DNA from: Nocardia huaxiensis
Lineage (GTDB): Bacteria > Actinomycetota > Actinomycetes > Mycobacteriales > Mycobacteriaceae
Length of the DNA: 64,000 nt
Assembly (NCBI RefSeq): GCF_013744875.1
Contig: NZ_CP059399.1
Coordinates: 2,604,001-2,668,000 of the forward strand
Direction of reading: 5' to 3'
This document shows positions 32,918 through 41,105 of the stretch, piece after piece. A model generated the notes under the pieces. That model saw only the letters and a program-made list of their open reading frames with translations, ran no database searches and was not told the origin of the DNA. The stretch's first letter is position 1, and each line of letters opens with the position of its first letter. The position numbers and the translations under genes are program-made.

Positions 32918-34633
32918 GTGGTGCGCAGTAGGGTCGGATTCGTGGCCGGACGTGGATTGCGGGCGGCGAGTGGACTCGCCGCCGCGGTGGTGACGCTGGG
33001 CGTCGCCGAGCTGGCGGCGGTGGTGATCGACCCCGCCGCGACGCCGTTGCAGGCGCTCGGCGCATGGGTGGTCGATCAAACGCCGGATGGCCTGCGGGAG
33101 TGGGCCATCCAGACGTTCGGCACCAATGACAAGACGGTGCTGTTCCTTTCGATGGGCGTGGTGGCCCTGGCGGTGGCCGCGCTGGCGGGGCTCGCTGAAC
33201 GCGTGCAAAGACCTGCCGGGTCGATACTGTTCGGCGCCTTCGGGTTGTTCGCGGCGGTCTTGGCGCTGAACCGCCCGGGTGCCTCCTGGACCTGGCTGAT
33301 TCCGTCCGTGCTCGGGGTCTGGGCGGGAATCGCCGTGCTGCGCAGCCTGATCGGCCGTGTCACCACCTTTGAGCGGACCATGACCGGTGCCGCACCGCCT
33401 GTCGTGCCCGCTACCGGTGCAGCGCCGTCCGCCCCGCCTGCGGCCGGTGGCGCCGAGCGCGAGGCCGCCGGACCCGACAGCCAATCGCGGCCGGATGCGG
33501 TTCCGGGCCGGGACACCGCGCGCCCACCGGATCGGGAGACATCAACCGCCGCAGTGGATACCACGCTGGAGCGTCGAACAGTGGTGCGCGGCATAGCGAT
33601 CGCCGTGGCGGCGGGCGCCGGTGCGGGAGTGGTGGGGCGGTTGCTCGGGGCGCGGTCACGGAATGTGGCGGGGGAGCGGGCCGAGGTGCAGTTGCCTGCG
33701 CCGACCGGTCCGGTGGTGGAGGTGGAACCCGGTGCGGACCTTCGGATTCCGGGGCTCGCCTCGTATATCACGCCCAACGACGACTTCTACCGGATCGACA
33801 CGGCGCTGGTGGTGCCGCAGGTGAGCAAGGAGGACTGGTCGCTGCGCATCCACGGCATGGTGGAGCGCGAAATCAGGCTCAGCTACGCCGATCTCGCGGC
33901 GCGCACCCCGGTCGAGCGGCTGGTGACCCTCGCCTGTGTATCGAACCCGATCGGCGGCGATCTGATCGGCAATGCCCGCTGGCTCGGCTACCGGCTCGAC
34001 GAGCTGCTCGCCGAAGCCGGACCACACCCTGACGCCGATATGGTGTTGTCCCGCAGCAAGGATGGCTGGACCGCGGGCACTCCGCTGTCGGTGCTCACCG
34101 ACGGTCGTGACGCCCTGCTCGCGGTCGGCATGAACGGTGAGGCCCTGCCTGTGGCGCACGGCTATCCGGTTCGCATGGTGGTGCCGGGACTGTACGGCTA
34201 CGTGTCCGCGACCAAATGGGTCACCGAACTGGAAGTCACCAGATTCGATCGGGCCAAGGCGTATTGGACCACGCGCGGCTGGTCCGCCGAGGGCCCGATC
34301 AAAACCGGCACCCGCATCGACACCCCGAGCGCCCGCAAGCGTCTCGACGCGGGCCGCCTCACCATCGCGGGTGTGGCCTGGGCCCAGCATCGCGGTATCC
34401 GGGCCGTCGAGGTCCGCATCGACGACGGCGACTGGCAGCCGGCCCGCCTGGCCGTCGAACCGACCGTCGACACCTGGCGCCAGTGGGCCTTCGACTGGGA
34501 TGCGACGTCGGGCACCCACACGATCTGGGCACGTTCCACCGACGGCGCCGGTGAGGTGCAAACGTCGGATCGCCGCGATGTGGTGCCCGACGGCGCTACC
34601 GGATACCCGTCCATCACCGTCCGAATCGGCTGA
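32918..34633 (+). CDS. Membrane-anchored sulfite-oxidase-like molybdopterin enzyme
   Basis: A 571-residue protein. Residues 1-150 contain about four membrane helices. Residues 150-215 are a Pro/Ala-rich linker with Arg-Arg followed by another hydrophobic segment (RRTVVRGIAIAVAAGAGAGVVGRLL) resembling a Tat signal-anchor. The oxidoreductase domain starts near residue 265 with TPNDDFYRIDTALVVPQVSKEDWSLRI. Cys340 in TLACVSNPIGGDLIGNARW is the expected molybdenum ligand. A Mo-co dimerisation domain forms the C-terminus (KRLDAGRLTIAGVAWAQHRG). The substrate is unknown. The start is a GTG. Confidence 0.88.
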   Translation: MVRSRVGFVAGRGLRAASGLAAAVVTLGVAELAAVVIDPAATPLQALGAWVVDQTPDGLREWAIQTFGTNDKTVLFLSMGVVALAVAALAGLAERVQRPAGSILFGAFGLFAAVLALNRPGASWTWLIPSVLGVWAGIAVLRSLIGRVTTFERTMTGAAPPVVPATGAAPSAPPAAGGAEREAAGPDSQSRPDAVPGRDTARPPDRETSTAAVDTTLERRTVVRGIAIAVAAGAGAGVVGRLLGARSRNVAGERAEVQLPAPTGPVVEVEPGADLRIPGLASYITPNDDFYRIDTALVVPQVSKEDWSLRIHGMVEREIRLSYADLAARTPVERLVTLACVSNPIGGDLIGNARWLGYRLDELLAEAGPHPDADMVLSRSKDGWTAGTPLSVLTDGRDALLAVGMNGEALPVAHGYPVRMVVPGLYGYVSATKWVTELEVTRFDRAKAYWTTRGWSAEGPIKTGTRIDTPSARKRLDAGRLTIAGVAWAQHRGIRAVEVRIDDGDWQPARLAVEPTVDTWRQWAFDWDATSGTHTIWARSTDGAGEVQTSDRRDVVPDGATGYPSITVRIG

Positions 34634-34767
34634 ATTCGCAGTGCGAATCGGCTGAATTGCCAGGAATCGCCGGAATAGCCGGAGTGGCGAAAGTGCCGAA
34701 CGGCCGTTTTGAATTGGGTTGCGGTTTACGATCGGCGGCGGTCGTCCCCCAGTCGTAGGGAGCGCAC

Positions 34768-35391
34768 ATGCCAGGAGTACTCGAATGGGCGCGGGCGGAA
34801 AACCTGCAGCCCGAACCGATCACGCTCGACATCTGGAAGAGGTTGCCCCGCGACTTCTGCCGCATGGTCGAGGTCGTGAACGGCGATGTCGTCCGCGCCG
34901 AACCACCCGCACCGGCGCATCGCAATGCCGCCCGCCGCATTGCCACCATGCTGGAGGCCGGTGCGGAAACACATATGAGCAGATACAACGACGGCCGTCT
35001 CTACGCGGGCACCGATATCGACCTCGTGCTGTGGGAGTTCCCCCGCGTCACCGTCCGCCGCCCGGACGTGGCTCTGTTCACCTGTGAGCCAACCGATGTC
35101 GGCCCGCTGCCCGCTTCCCGCGTGAAGATCGCCGTCGAGGTGGTGTCCCCGGTGACCGAGCGCATCGACACCGCCGACAAGCAGGCCGAATACGCGTTGG
35201 CCGGCATCCCCTGGTACTGGCTGGTGTGGATGGACCGCGACCGCGTCACCGCAATAGACACCCATGTCCTGGTGCTCGGCCAGTACCGCACGCACCGCCG
35301 GATCACCCCGGTGATTCCCGGAGAAACGCTGGTGGACATGCCGATCGAGATCCGCATCGACTGGACCCGGCTGTTCGGGCTCGTGTACTGA
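34768..35391 (+). CDS. Uma2-family PD-(D/E)XK nuclease-like protein
   Basis: A 207-residue protein of the Uma2/DUF820 family, restriction-endonuclease-like fold. Motifs are YELVNGDV-like (CRMVEVVNGDVVRAEPPAPAH), the acidic VRRPDVALF, and the VKIAVEVVSPVTERIDTADKQAEYALAGIPWYW block, which gives the E-x-V-S...K core. Uma2 proteins are numerous in cyanobacteria and actinobacteria and their function remains unclear. It is an isolated gene followed by a terminator. Confidence 0.85.
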   Translation: MPGVLEWARAENLQPEPITLDIWKRLPRDFCRMVEVVNGDVVRAEPPAPAHRNAARRIATMLEAGAETHMSRYNDGRLYAGTDIDLVLWEFPRVTVRRPDVALFTCEPTDVGPLPASRVKIAVEVVSPVTERIDTADKQAEYALAGIPWYWLVWMDRDRVTAIDTHVLVLGQYRTHRRITPVIPGETLVDMPIEIRIDWTRLFGLVY

Positions 35392-35409
35392 CGGTCCCCG
35401 CACGGAAGA

Positions 35410-35433
35410 AGGCCCCTTCAGCCGAAGGGGCCT
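35410..35433. terminator. Terminator between convergent Uma2 and MFS genes
   Basis: A perfect 10-bp stem AGGCCCCTTC / GAAGGGGCCT (35410-35419 with 35424-35433) with a four-base loop. It lies 18 bases past the Uma2 stop and 34 bases past the MFS stop on the other strand, so it could serve both. Confidence 0.85.
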
Positions 35434-35467
35434 CCCTCGATTCGATCACCTTGCGGCGCAACCTGAT

Positions 35468-36964
35468 TCAGGCCGCAGTCTCCGCCTTGGCCAGATCCGG
35501 CGCATCCGGCTTGCCGGCGTGCGGGCGGCCCACGAACAGCGCCGACGCCACGACACCGATCAGCAGAATGGCCGCGGGCAGATACATGGACTCGCTGAGC
35601 GCAGTGCTCATCTTCTCCAGGATCGGAATCCGGATCTCGTCCGGCAGATGGCTCAGCCCGCCGCCGCTCGCCCCCTCACCGATCGGCCCGGTGGTGGGCA
35701 GGTGCTGCGCCGCGATCCGCGCCGACAGCAGCGCGGCCACGGCGGCCGAACCCAGCACCGACCCGACCTGCCGCGTGGTGTTGTAGACGCCCGCACCCGC
35801 ACCCGCCTGCTGAATCGGCAGGTTGTGGGTCGCGATGGTGGCCAGCGGCGCCCAGATGCAGGCGTTGGCGATACCGGCGATGCCGCCGATCACCAGGAAC
35901 GCCGGAATCGAGGCGTCGGGTGTCATGAGCACCGCGAACCCGAAGATGGTCGCCGCGAAGGCCGCGAACCCGATGGTCGGCAGGATGCGCGGCGGCAGCC
36001 GGTCCGACAGCTTGCCGATGATGGGCGCGAACACGCCGGTCAGAATCGCCATGGGCGCGAGCACCAGCGCCGAGCGCGTCGGCGACATGTCCCGCACCTG
36101 CTGCAGGTAGAAGTAGAACGGTACGAAGGTGGCCGTCACCGCCGCGCCCATGGCCGCGATGGCCAGGCTGGACAGCGCGAAATTGCGGTCCTTGAACAGG
36201 CTCAGCGGCACCAGCGGCTCTTCGGTATTGCGGGCTTGATTGACCACGAACAGGCCCATCACCACGACACCGGCGATGATCATGGCCCAGATGAGCCCGT
36301 CCCAATCGCGGGTATTGCCTTCCTGAATTCCGAAGACCAGCAGGAACATTCCGAGCGCCGACAGCGCCACGCCGACGAGATCGAACTTGTGCTCGTGGGT
36401 TTCGAGCGCGGGCACCAGCCACACCGCGAGCGCGAAGGCGATGATGCCGACCGGGACATTGATGTAGAAGATCCACTCCCAGCCGTGCGAATCCACCAGG
36501 AAGCCACCGAGAATCGGGCCGACGAGGGTGGCCAGACCCGCGACGCCGCCCCACAGGCCCATGGCCGCGCCGCGCTTGTCCGGCGGGAAGGTGCGGGTGA
36601 TGACGGCCATGGTCTGCGGCGTCATGAGCGCCGCGCCCAGGCCCTGCACGGCGCGGGCCGCGATGAGCATTTCGATGCTGCCCGCCATGGCGCACCACAG
36701 TGAGGCGGCGGTGAACACGGCGAGGCCGAGCAGGTAGATGTTCTTGGGCCCGAAGCGATCTCCGAGCCGGCCGGTGACCAGCAGCGGCACCGCGTAGGTG
36801 AGCAGGTAGGCGCTGGTGACCCAGATGACCTTGTTGATATCGGCGTTCAGGGCCGCCATGATCGCCGGATTGGCCACCGCGACAATGGTCATATCCAGCA
36901 GGATCATGAAGAACCCGACGACCAGCGCGTATAGCGCGAGCCACGGATTGCGTTGGGTGGACAT
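35468..36964 (-). CDS. DHA2-family MFS drug exporter (EmrB/QacA-like)
   Basis: A 498-residue inner-membrane proton antiporter with about 14 hydrophobic segments. Motif A is VTGRLGDRFGPKNIYL near residue 62. ARAVQGLGAALMTPQT follows, and the antiporter motif C region GPILGGFLVDSHGWEWIFYINVPVG is near residue 145. The DHA2 family exports diverse drugs and dyes. It lies 59 bases after the PadR gene on the same strand, so the pair forms the usual repressor-pump unit. Confidence 0.9.
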   Translation of the reverse strand: MSTQRNPWLALYALVVGFFMILLDMTIVAVANPAIMAALNADINKVIWVTSAYLLTYAVPLLVTGRLGDRFGPKNIYLLGLAVFTAASLWCAMAGSIEMLIAARAVQGLGAALMTPQTMAVITRTFPPDKRGAAMGLWGGVAGLATLVGPILGGFLVDSHGWEWIFYINVPVGIIAFALAVWLVPALETHEHKFDLVGVALSALGMFLLVFGIQEGNTRDWDGLIWAMIIAGVVVMGLFVVNQARNTEEPLVPLSLFKDRNFALSSLAIAAMGAAVTATFVPFYFYLQQVRDMSPTRSALVLAPMAILTGVFAPIIGKLSDRLPPRILPTIGFAAFAATIFGFAVLMTPDASIPAFLVIGGIAGIANACIWAPLATIATHNLPIQQAGAGAGVYNTTRQVGSVLGSAAVAALLSARIAAQHLPTTGPIGEGASGGGLSHLPDEIRIPILEKMSTALSESMYLPAAILLIGVVASALFVGRPHAGKPDAPDLAKAETAA

Positions 36965-37023
36965 GGAATACGAGTCCTAACTGGTTGGGGGGAAGGTGCG
37001 AAAGCGCGTCCGGCGCCGGAGGT

Positions 37024-37719
37024 CTATCCCGCACCGCCTCTCCGGACCGCGGCGATGTCCTCCTCGGTCAGTCCCGCGCCCCAGTCGTGCCCCAGGGTGG
37101 GCTGGCTGGGAGCGGATGTGCGTTCGCTGGTCACGGGATCGAAGTCCTCCCAGGACAATTCGCCGCTCTCCAGTTCGGCGACGAAGCCGCGCAACCATTC
37201 CGCCTCGGTGCGGGACAGCGCGGTGACGTATTCGATGACCACCCAGAAGCGACGCGGCACCTCCCGGCTCGCGGCCCAGTCCCGTAGCGCCTCGTATTCG
37301 GTGATGCGGGCATCGACCCAGGTGACGCGTTCACGCAGGAGCGTGATCACCTCGTCCACAGGCAGATTGTGCGCCTCGGCCAAGGCGACATTGAAGATCG
37401 GGTACTCCCGGACGGGTTCCCGCAGGATCTCGGTGACCCGGGAGCGCAGCGCCTCGCGGCCCGCCGTCCGGATGCGGTAGATGGTGCGTTCCGGCCGGTT
37501 ACCGGCCCGATCGGTGCCCTCCGCCAGCACCAGTTCCTGCTCGGCCAGTCGCGCCACCGTGTGATAGAGCGATCCGGGCCTGACCTTGATCAGCTCGTCC
37601 TCGTGCCGGTTCATGAGCAGCTGATACATCTCGTACGGATGCATCGGGTTCTCTTCGAGCAGCGCGAGCACGGCGATCGCCAAGGGCGTCAGCTGCGGTC
37701 CCGACTGCTTCCTGGGCAC
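37024..37719 (-). CDS. PadR-family repressor of the MFS exporter
   Basis: A 231-residue PadR regulator. The start is placed at the GTG at 37719 (VPRKQSGPQLTPLAIAVLAL), four bases after GGAGG. The winged helix is ENPMHPYEMYQLLMNRHEDELIKVRPGSLYHTVARL...ERTIYRIRTAGREAL. The C-terminal helical domain extends to residue 200 and the tail is acidic. PadR proteins often bind the compounds that their pump exports and repress their own operon. A perfect palindrome lies immediately upstream. Confidence 0.88.
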   Translation of the reverse strand: MPRKQSGPQLTPLAIAVLALLEENPMHPYEMYQLLMNRHEDELIKVRPGSLYHTVARLAEQELVLAEGTDRAGNRPERTIYRIRTAGREALRSRVTEILREPVREYPIFNVALAEAHNLPVDEVITLLRERVTWVDARITEYEALRDWAASREVPRRFWVVIEYVTALSRTEAEWLRGFVAELESGELSWEDFDPVTSERTSAPSQPTLGHDWGAGLTEEDIAAVRRGGAG

Positions 37720-37743
37720 TGTACCTCCACTAATCCGTGCCAA

Positions 37744-37761
37744 ATATTCCATGTGGAATAT
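37744..37761. promoter_or_regulatory. Candidate PadR operator
   Basis: An exact 18-bp palindrome ATATTCCA-TG-TGGAATAT starts 25 bases before the padR start. It lies in an AT-rich island within otherwise GC-rich DNA. The position fits autorepression of padR-MFS by the regulator's dimer. Confidence 0.7.
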
Positions 37762-37785
37762 ACGACGTGGAGGAGACGGCGGCAA

Positions 37786-37833
37786 GGGAACGGCGGCCCG
37801 CCCGGTGCTCGGACCGGGCGGGCCGCCGTTCCC
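37786..37833 (-). terminator. Terminator after D-aminoacylase gene
   Basis: A perfect 21-bp stem (37786-37806 with 37813-37833), starting GGGAACGGCGGCCCGCCCGG, with a six-base loop lies 12 bases beyond the aminoacylase stop. It insulates that gene from the padR promoter region. Confidence 0.88.
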
Positions 37834-37844
37834 TGGGGGATAAC

Positions 37845-39596
37845 TCAGCGTGCGCCGCGCACCAGCGCGCCGGGACGTGCGCCGGTCTCCTCTCCGTCGC
37901 GGAGGATGATTTGCCCCGACACGATGGTGGCGCGGTAGCCGTCGGCTCGCTGGAGCAACCGGCGCGCCCCGCCCGGCAGGTCGTAGGCCATGGCCGGTTG
38001 CTTCAGGCGCAGGTTCTCGAAGTCGATCACATTGAGGTCCGCCTTCTTGCCGACCGCGATCACGCCGCGATCGGTGAGGCCGTACATGTCGGCGGTGTCC
38101 TTGGTCATCTTGCGCACCGCCGTGGCGAGTGGAATCCGTTGCCCGCGAACACGATCGCGGGCCCAGTGGGTGAGCATGAAGGTGGTGTTGGAGGCATCGC
38201 AGATGGCGCCGACATGTGCGCCGCCGTCACCGAGTCCGACGGCGCTGGCCGGGTGCGCCAGCATTTCGCGGATCGGGTCGTGGGTGAATTCGGAGTAGTT
38301 CAGCAGCGGGCGGAAGAACAGCGCCCGGCCCTCGTCCGACAGTAGGAGGTCATACAGATATTCGAATGGTTCGCGGCCGGCGCGCTGTGCGGCATACGCC
38401 AGGCTGGTGTCCGGCGCGGGCTCGTATTCCGGGGGATCGCCGAGCATGAAGGTGCGGTCCAGGCCGAGGCCGATGAATGCCGCCATCGCCGCGAGCGGAC
38501 TGTCGGCAGTGTCGGTCTCGGTGAGCACGGCCGCGCGCACCTCGGGCTTGCGGAGTTCCCGCACCAGCTGGTTCCGGTCTCCGTTCGAACGTTCGACTGC
38601 CGCAAGGTAACTCGGCCGGAAGGAGAACGGATTGAAAGTCTGCAATCCGGTGAGCAGACCCAGTGGGCGGGCCGAAACCTGAGGCCGTAGCGGAACCCCG
38701 GCCTCGAAGGCGCGACCGGCCGTGTCCAGTAGGCGTTTCCAATCATCCGGTGCGCCATCATGTTGCAGCAGGCCGAAACTCACGGTGCGCCCGGTGCGTT
38801 CGGCCAGTCGCAGCATCCAGTCCAGCTCGCGGTCCGGAGCCGCCAGATCCTCGCCCATGATTCCTGCCGGCGCCAGCTCGAAGACCCCGGTTCCGGCCGC
38901 CGCCAACGCTTTTCCGATCCCGAACAGCTCGTCCTCCGCCGCGAAGGTGCCCGGTACCGGCTCCCCGTCGACGGCCCGGTGCACGATGGTGCGGGAGGTC
39001 GAGAACCCCAGTGCGCCGGCCTCGATGCCCTCGCGCACCAGCTTGGCCATCATGGCGATGTCCTCGGCGGCGGCGGGTTCGTTCTTCGCCCCGCCCTCGC
39101 CCATCACGTACGCGCGCACCGCCCCGTGCGGCACCTGGGTGCCCACGTCGATGGCCAGTGGCAGCGCGTCGAGGGCGTCGAGATACTGCGGGAACGACTG
39201 CCACGCCCACTGTATGCCGGTCGAAAGCGCCGCTCCCGGTATGTCTTCCACGCCCTCCATCAATCCGATGAGCCATTCCCGCTTGTCCGCGGTGACGGGT
39301 GCGAAGCCGACCCCGCAGTTGCCCATCACCACCGTGGTGACGCCGTGCCAGCAGCTGGGCGTGAGCATGGGGTCCCAGGTGACCTGCCCGTCGTAGTGGG
39401 TGTGGATGTCCACGAATCCGGGTGTCACCACCAAACCTGTTGCGTCGATGACGGTTTCGGCTTCCACCCCGGCGAGTTCGCCGGGTTTCGCGATGGCGGC
39501 GATGCGCCCGTCCGTGACGGCGATGTCGGCGGCGTACGGCTCCCCGCCGGTGCCGTCCACGACCGTGCCTTGGGTGATGACGAGGGTGTAGCTCAT
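37845..39596 (-). CDS. N-acyl-D-amino-acid deacylase family amidohydrolase
   Basis: A 583-residue amidohydrolase of the D-aminoacylase group from the ATG at 39596 (MSYTLVITQGTVVDGTGGEP). The metal motif is VDIHTHYDGQVTWDP with His65 and His67. The block VTTVVMGNCGVGFAPV follows, the C-terminal metal Asp is in VGLGDGGAHVGAICDAS, and the protein ends AVGKKADLNVID...GAR. Substrates in this family include N-acyl-D-amino acids and dihydropyrimidine-like compounds. It is a single gene with its own terminator, divergent from the diguanylate cyclase. Confidence 0.87.
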   Translation of the reverse strand: MSYTLVITQGTVVDGTGGEPYAADIAVTDGRIAAIAKPGELAGVEAETVIDATGLVVTPGFVDIHTHYDGQVTWDPMLTPSCWHGVTTVVMGNCGVGFAPVTADKREWLIGLMEGVEDIPGAALSTGIQWAWQSFPQYLDALDALPLAIDVGTQVPHGAVRAYVMGEGGAKNEPAAAEDIAMMAKLVREGIEAGALGFSTSRTIVHRAVDGEPVPGTFAAEDELFGIGKALAAAGTGVFELAPAGIMGEDLAAPDRELDWMLRLAERTGRTVSFGLLQHDGAPDDWKRLLDTAGRAFEAGVPLRPQVSARPLGLLTGLQTFNPFSFRPSYLAAVERSNGDRNQLVRELRKPEVRAAVLTETDTADSPLAAMAAFIGLGLDRTFMLGDPPEYEPAPDTSLAYAAQRAGREPFEYLYDLLLSDEGRALFFRPLLNYSEFTHDPIREMLAHPASAVGLGDGGAHVGAICDASNTTFMLTHWARDRVRGQRIPLATAVRKMTKDTADMYGLTDRGVIAVGKKADLNVIDFENLRLKQPAMAYDLPGGARRLLQRADGYRATIVSGQIILRDGEETGARPGALVRGAR

Positions 39597-39858
39597 ATCG
39601 GGTCCTAGGTCCGCGCGTCGGCGGCGCACTGTCCGGCACCGCTGCTGACGCGCCGTATGTTAATTGGACATGGCGTCAGTGAGGGTTGGAATCGGCGTTG
39701 AACGGCCCGAAATGTCCATTGCTGGATCGTGAACTGGACCCTGTGCCTGCTTGCTGCGAAGATGCCGTGAATAGCGGTGACATCTACGCTGGGTGGATAG
39801 CGGAGAATTGTCCCAGACGATCCGTGTGCAGTGGTGATCCAACCGAAGGGGTGGTTCG

Positions 39859-41067
39859 TTGTCGGCGGTACTCGCAGCCGGGCACACCAGACGCGGCGTG
39901 CTGCGTAGCTGGTGGCGGGATCCCGTCGACTACCGCTGGCTCGTCCACACTCTCGCCGCGCGCGGAGCGCTCACCCCGTTCAAGATCGTCCTCGGCGTCG
40001 GCGGCGCGGTCATGTTCGTGATCGCCGTGCTCACCTGGATGTCCCCGGCGGGCCCGCACGGTTCCGTCGGCCACGCCACGCCCATCGGTGACACGGCATT
40101 CCTCGGCCATGTCGTCTTCGTGGTGGTCATCGCCGGCAGCGTCATCTGGACCCTGCGCTGGCTGCTGCTGCCCTGGCCGAGCCGCCGCGAATCCCTGTTC
40201 CTGCTGGCCACCGCCGACATCCTCATCACCGCGGCCTGCCTGGTCGACCAGAACCGCGTCTACGGCGCGCTGGGTTCGGTCCTGCTCGTGGTCACCGGCG
40301 GCTACCTCAGCATCTTCCACGGCCCGCGAATCCTGGCCGCCCACATCGCCTGGTCCCTCGCCTCGGTGCTGGTGCTCACCGGCCTCATGCTGACCCGGCA
40401 CACCGGCGACCCCGCCCTCGCGACCGCCATCGTCCTCATCCTGGCCGTCGCCACGGCGGTGGTCCTGCCCACCCTTCAGTTCTGCTACTGGGTCCTGCGC
40501 ACCGACGCTCTCTCCGACCCTCTCACCATGGTCCTCAACCGCCGCGGCCTCGACTACCACCTCACCGATTGGTTCCGCGCCGCCGACAGCACCCCCATCT
40601 GCGTCATGCTCATCGACCTCGACGACTTCAAGGCCGTCAACGACACCTACGGCCACCCCGCCGGCGACGACATCCTCGTCCGCACCGCCGCCCGCCTGCG
40701 CGCCACCGCCGACCCCGACGCGATCGTGGCCCGCACGGGCGGTGAGGAATTCGTAGTCGTAGCTCACCTGTCTCCCGCCGCCGCCCGCACCGCCGCCGAA
40801 CACCTGTGCACCGCCGTCGCCACCCTCCCCGCCCCCCACATCCCGATAACCGCCAGCATCGGCGTAGCGGCCCACCCCGGCGGCACCCCCACCGCCCGCA
40901 ACCCCATCCACCTCCTCGACTGCGCCGACGCCGCGATGTACCGCGCAAAACAATTGGGCGGCAACGCCGTAGTCCTCGCCGACCCCCGCACCCCCGCCAT
41001 CACGCCGATAGTGACCGCCGAATCACGCGAATCTCCGGTGCGATTGGAATCCCCGTCCGACCGGTGA
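39859..41067 (+). CDS. Membrane-bound GGDEF diguanylate cyclase
   Basis: A 402-residue protein with six hydrophobic helices in residues 40-215 and a C-terminal GGDEF domain (about residues 218-380). The domain holds DALSDPLTMVLNRRGLD, MLIDLDDFKAVNDTYGHPAGDDIL, and the active-site GGEEF near residue 294, a permitted variant of GGDEF. It should make cyclic-di-GMP. I see no inhibitory RxxD five residues before the GGEEF. There is no EAL domain. The start is an inferred TTG at 39859; a GTG at 39851 is out of frame. Confidence 0.87.
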   Translation: MSAVLAAGHTRRGVLRSWWRDPVDYRWLVHTLAARGALTPFKIVLGVGGAVMFVIAVLTWMSPAGPHGSVGHATPIGDTAFLGHVVFVVVIAGSVIWTLRWLLLPWPSRRESLFLLATADILITAACLVDQNRVYGALGSVLLVVTGGYLSIFHGPRILAAHIAWSLASVLVLTGLMLTRHTGDPALATAIVLILAVATAVVLPTLQFCYWVLRTDALSDPLTMVLNRRGLDYHLTDWFRAADSTPICVMLIDLDDFKAVNDTYGHPAGDDILVRTAARLRATADPDAIVARTGGEEFVVVAHLSPAAARTAAEHLCTAVATLPAPHIPITASIGVAAHPGGTPTARNPIHLLDCADAAMYRAKQLGGNAVVLADPRTPAITPIVTAESRESPVRLESPSDR

Positions 41068-41105
41068 GGCCGCATCGACTGCTCGAAGCATTATCGGGAT
41101 TCGGC

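Noticed and set aside
34622..34658. A 15-base direct repeat (CGAATCGGCTGAATT) covering the molybdoenzyme stop codon
   Set aside because: Likely a small tandem duplication of the last codons; no sign of an attachment site or mobile element.
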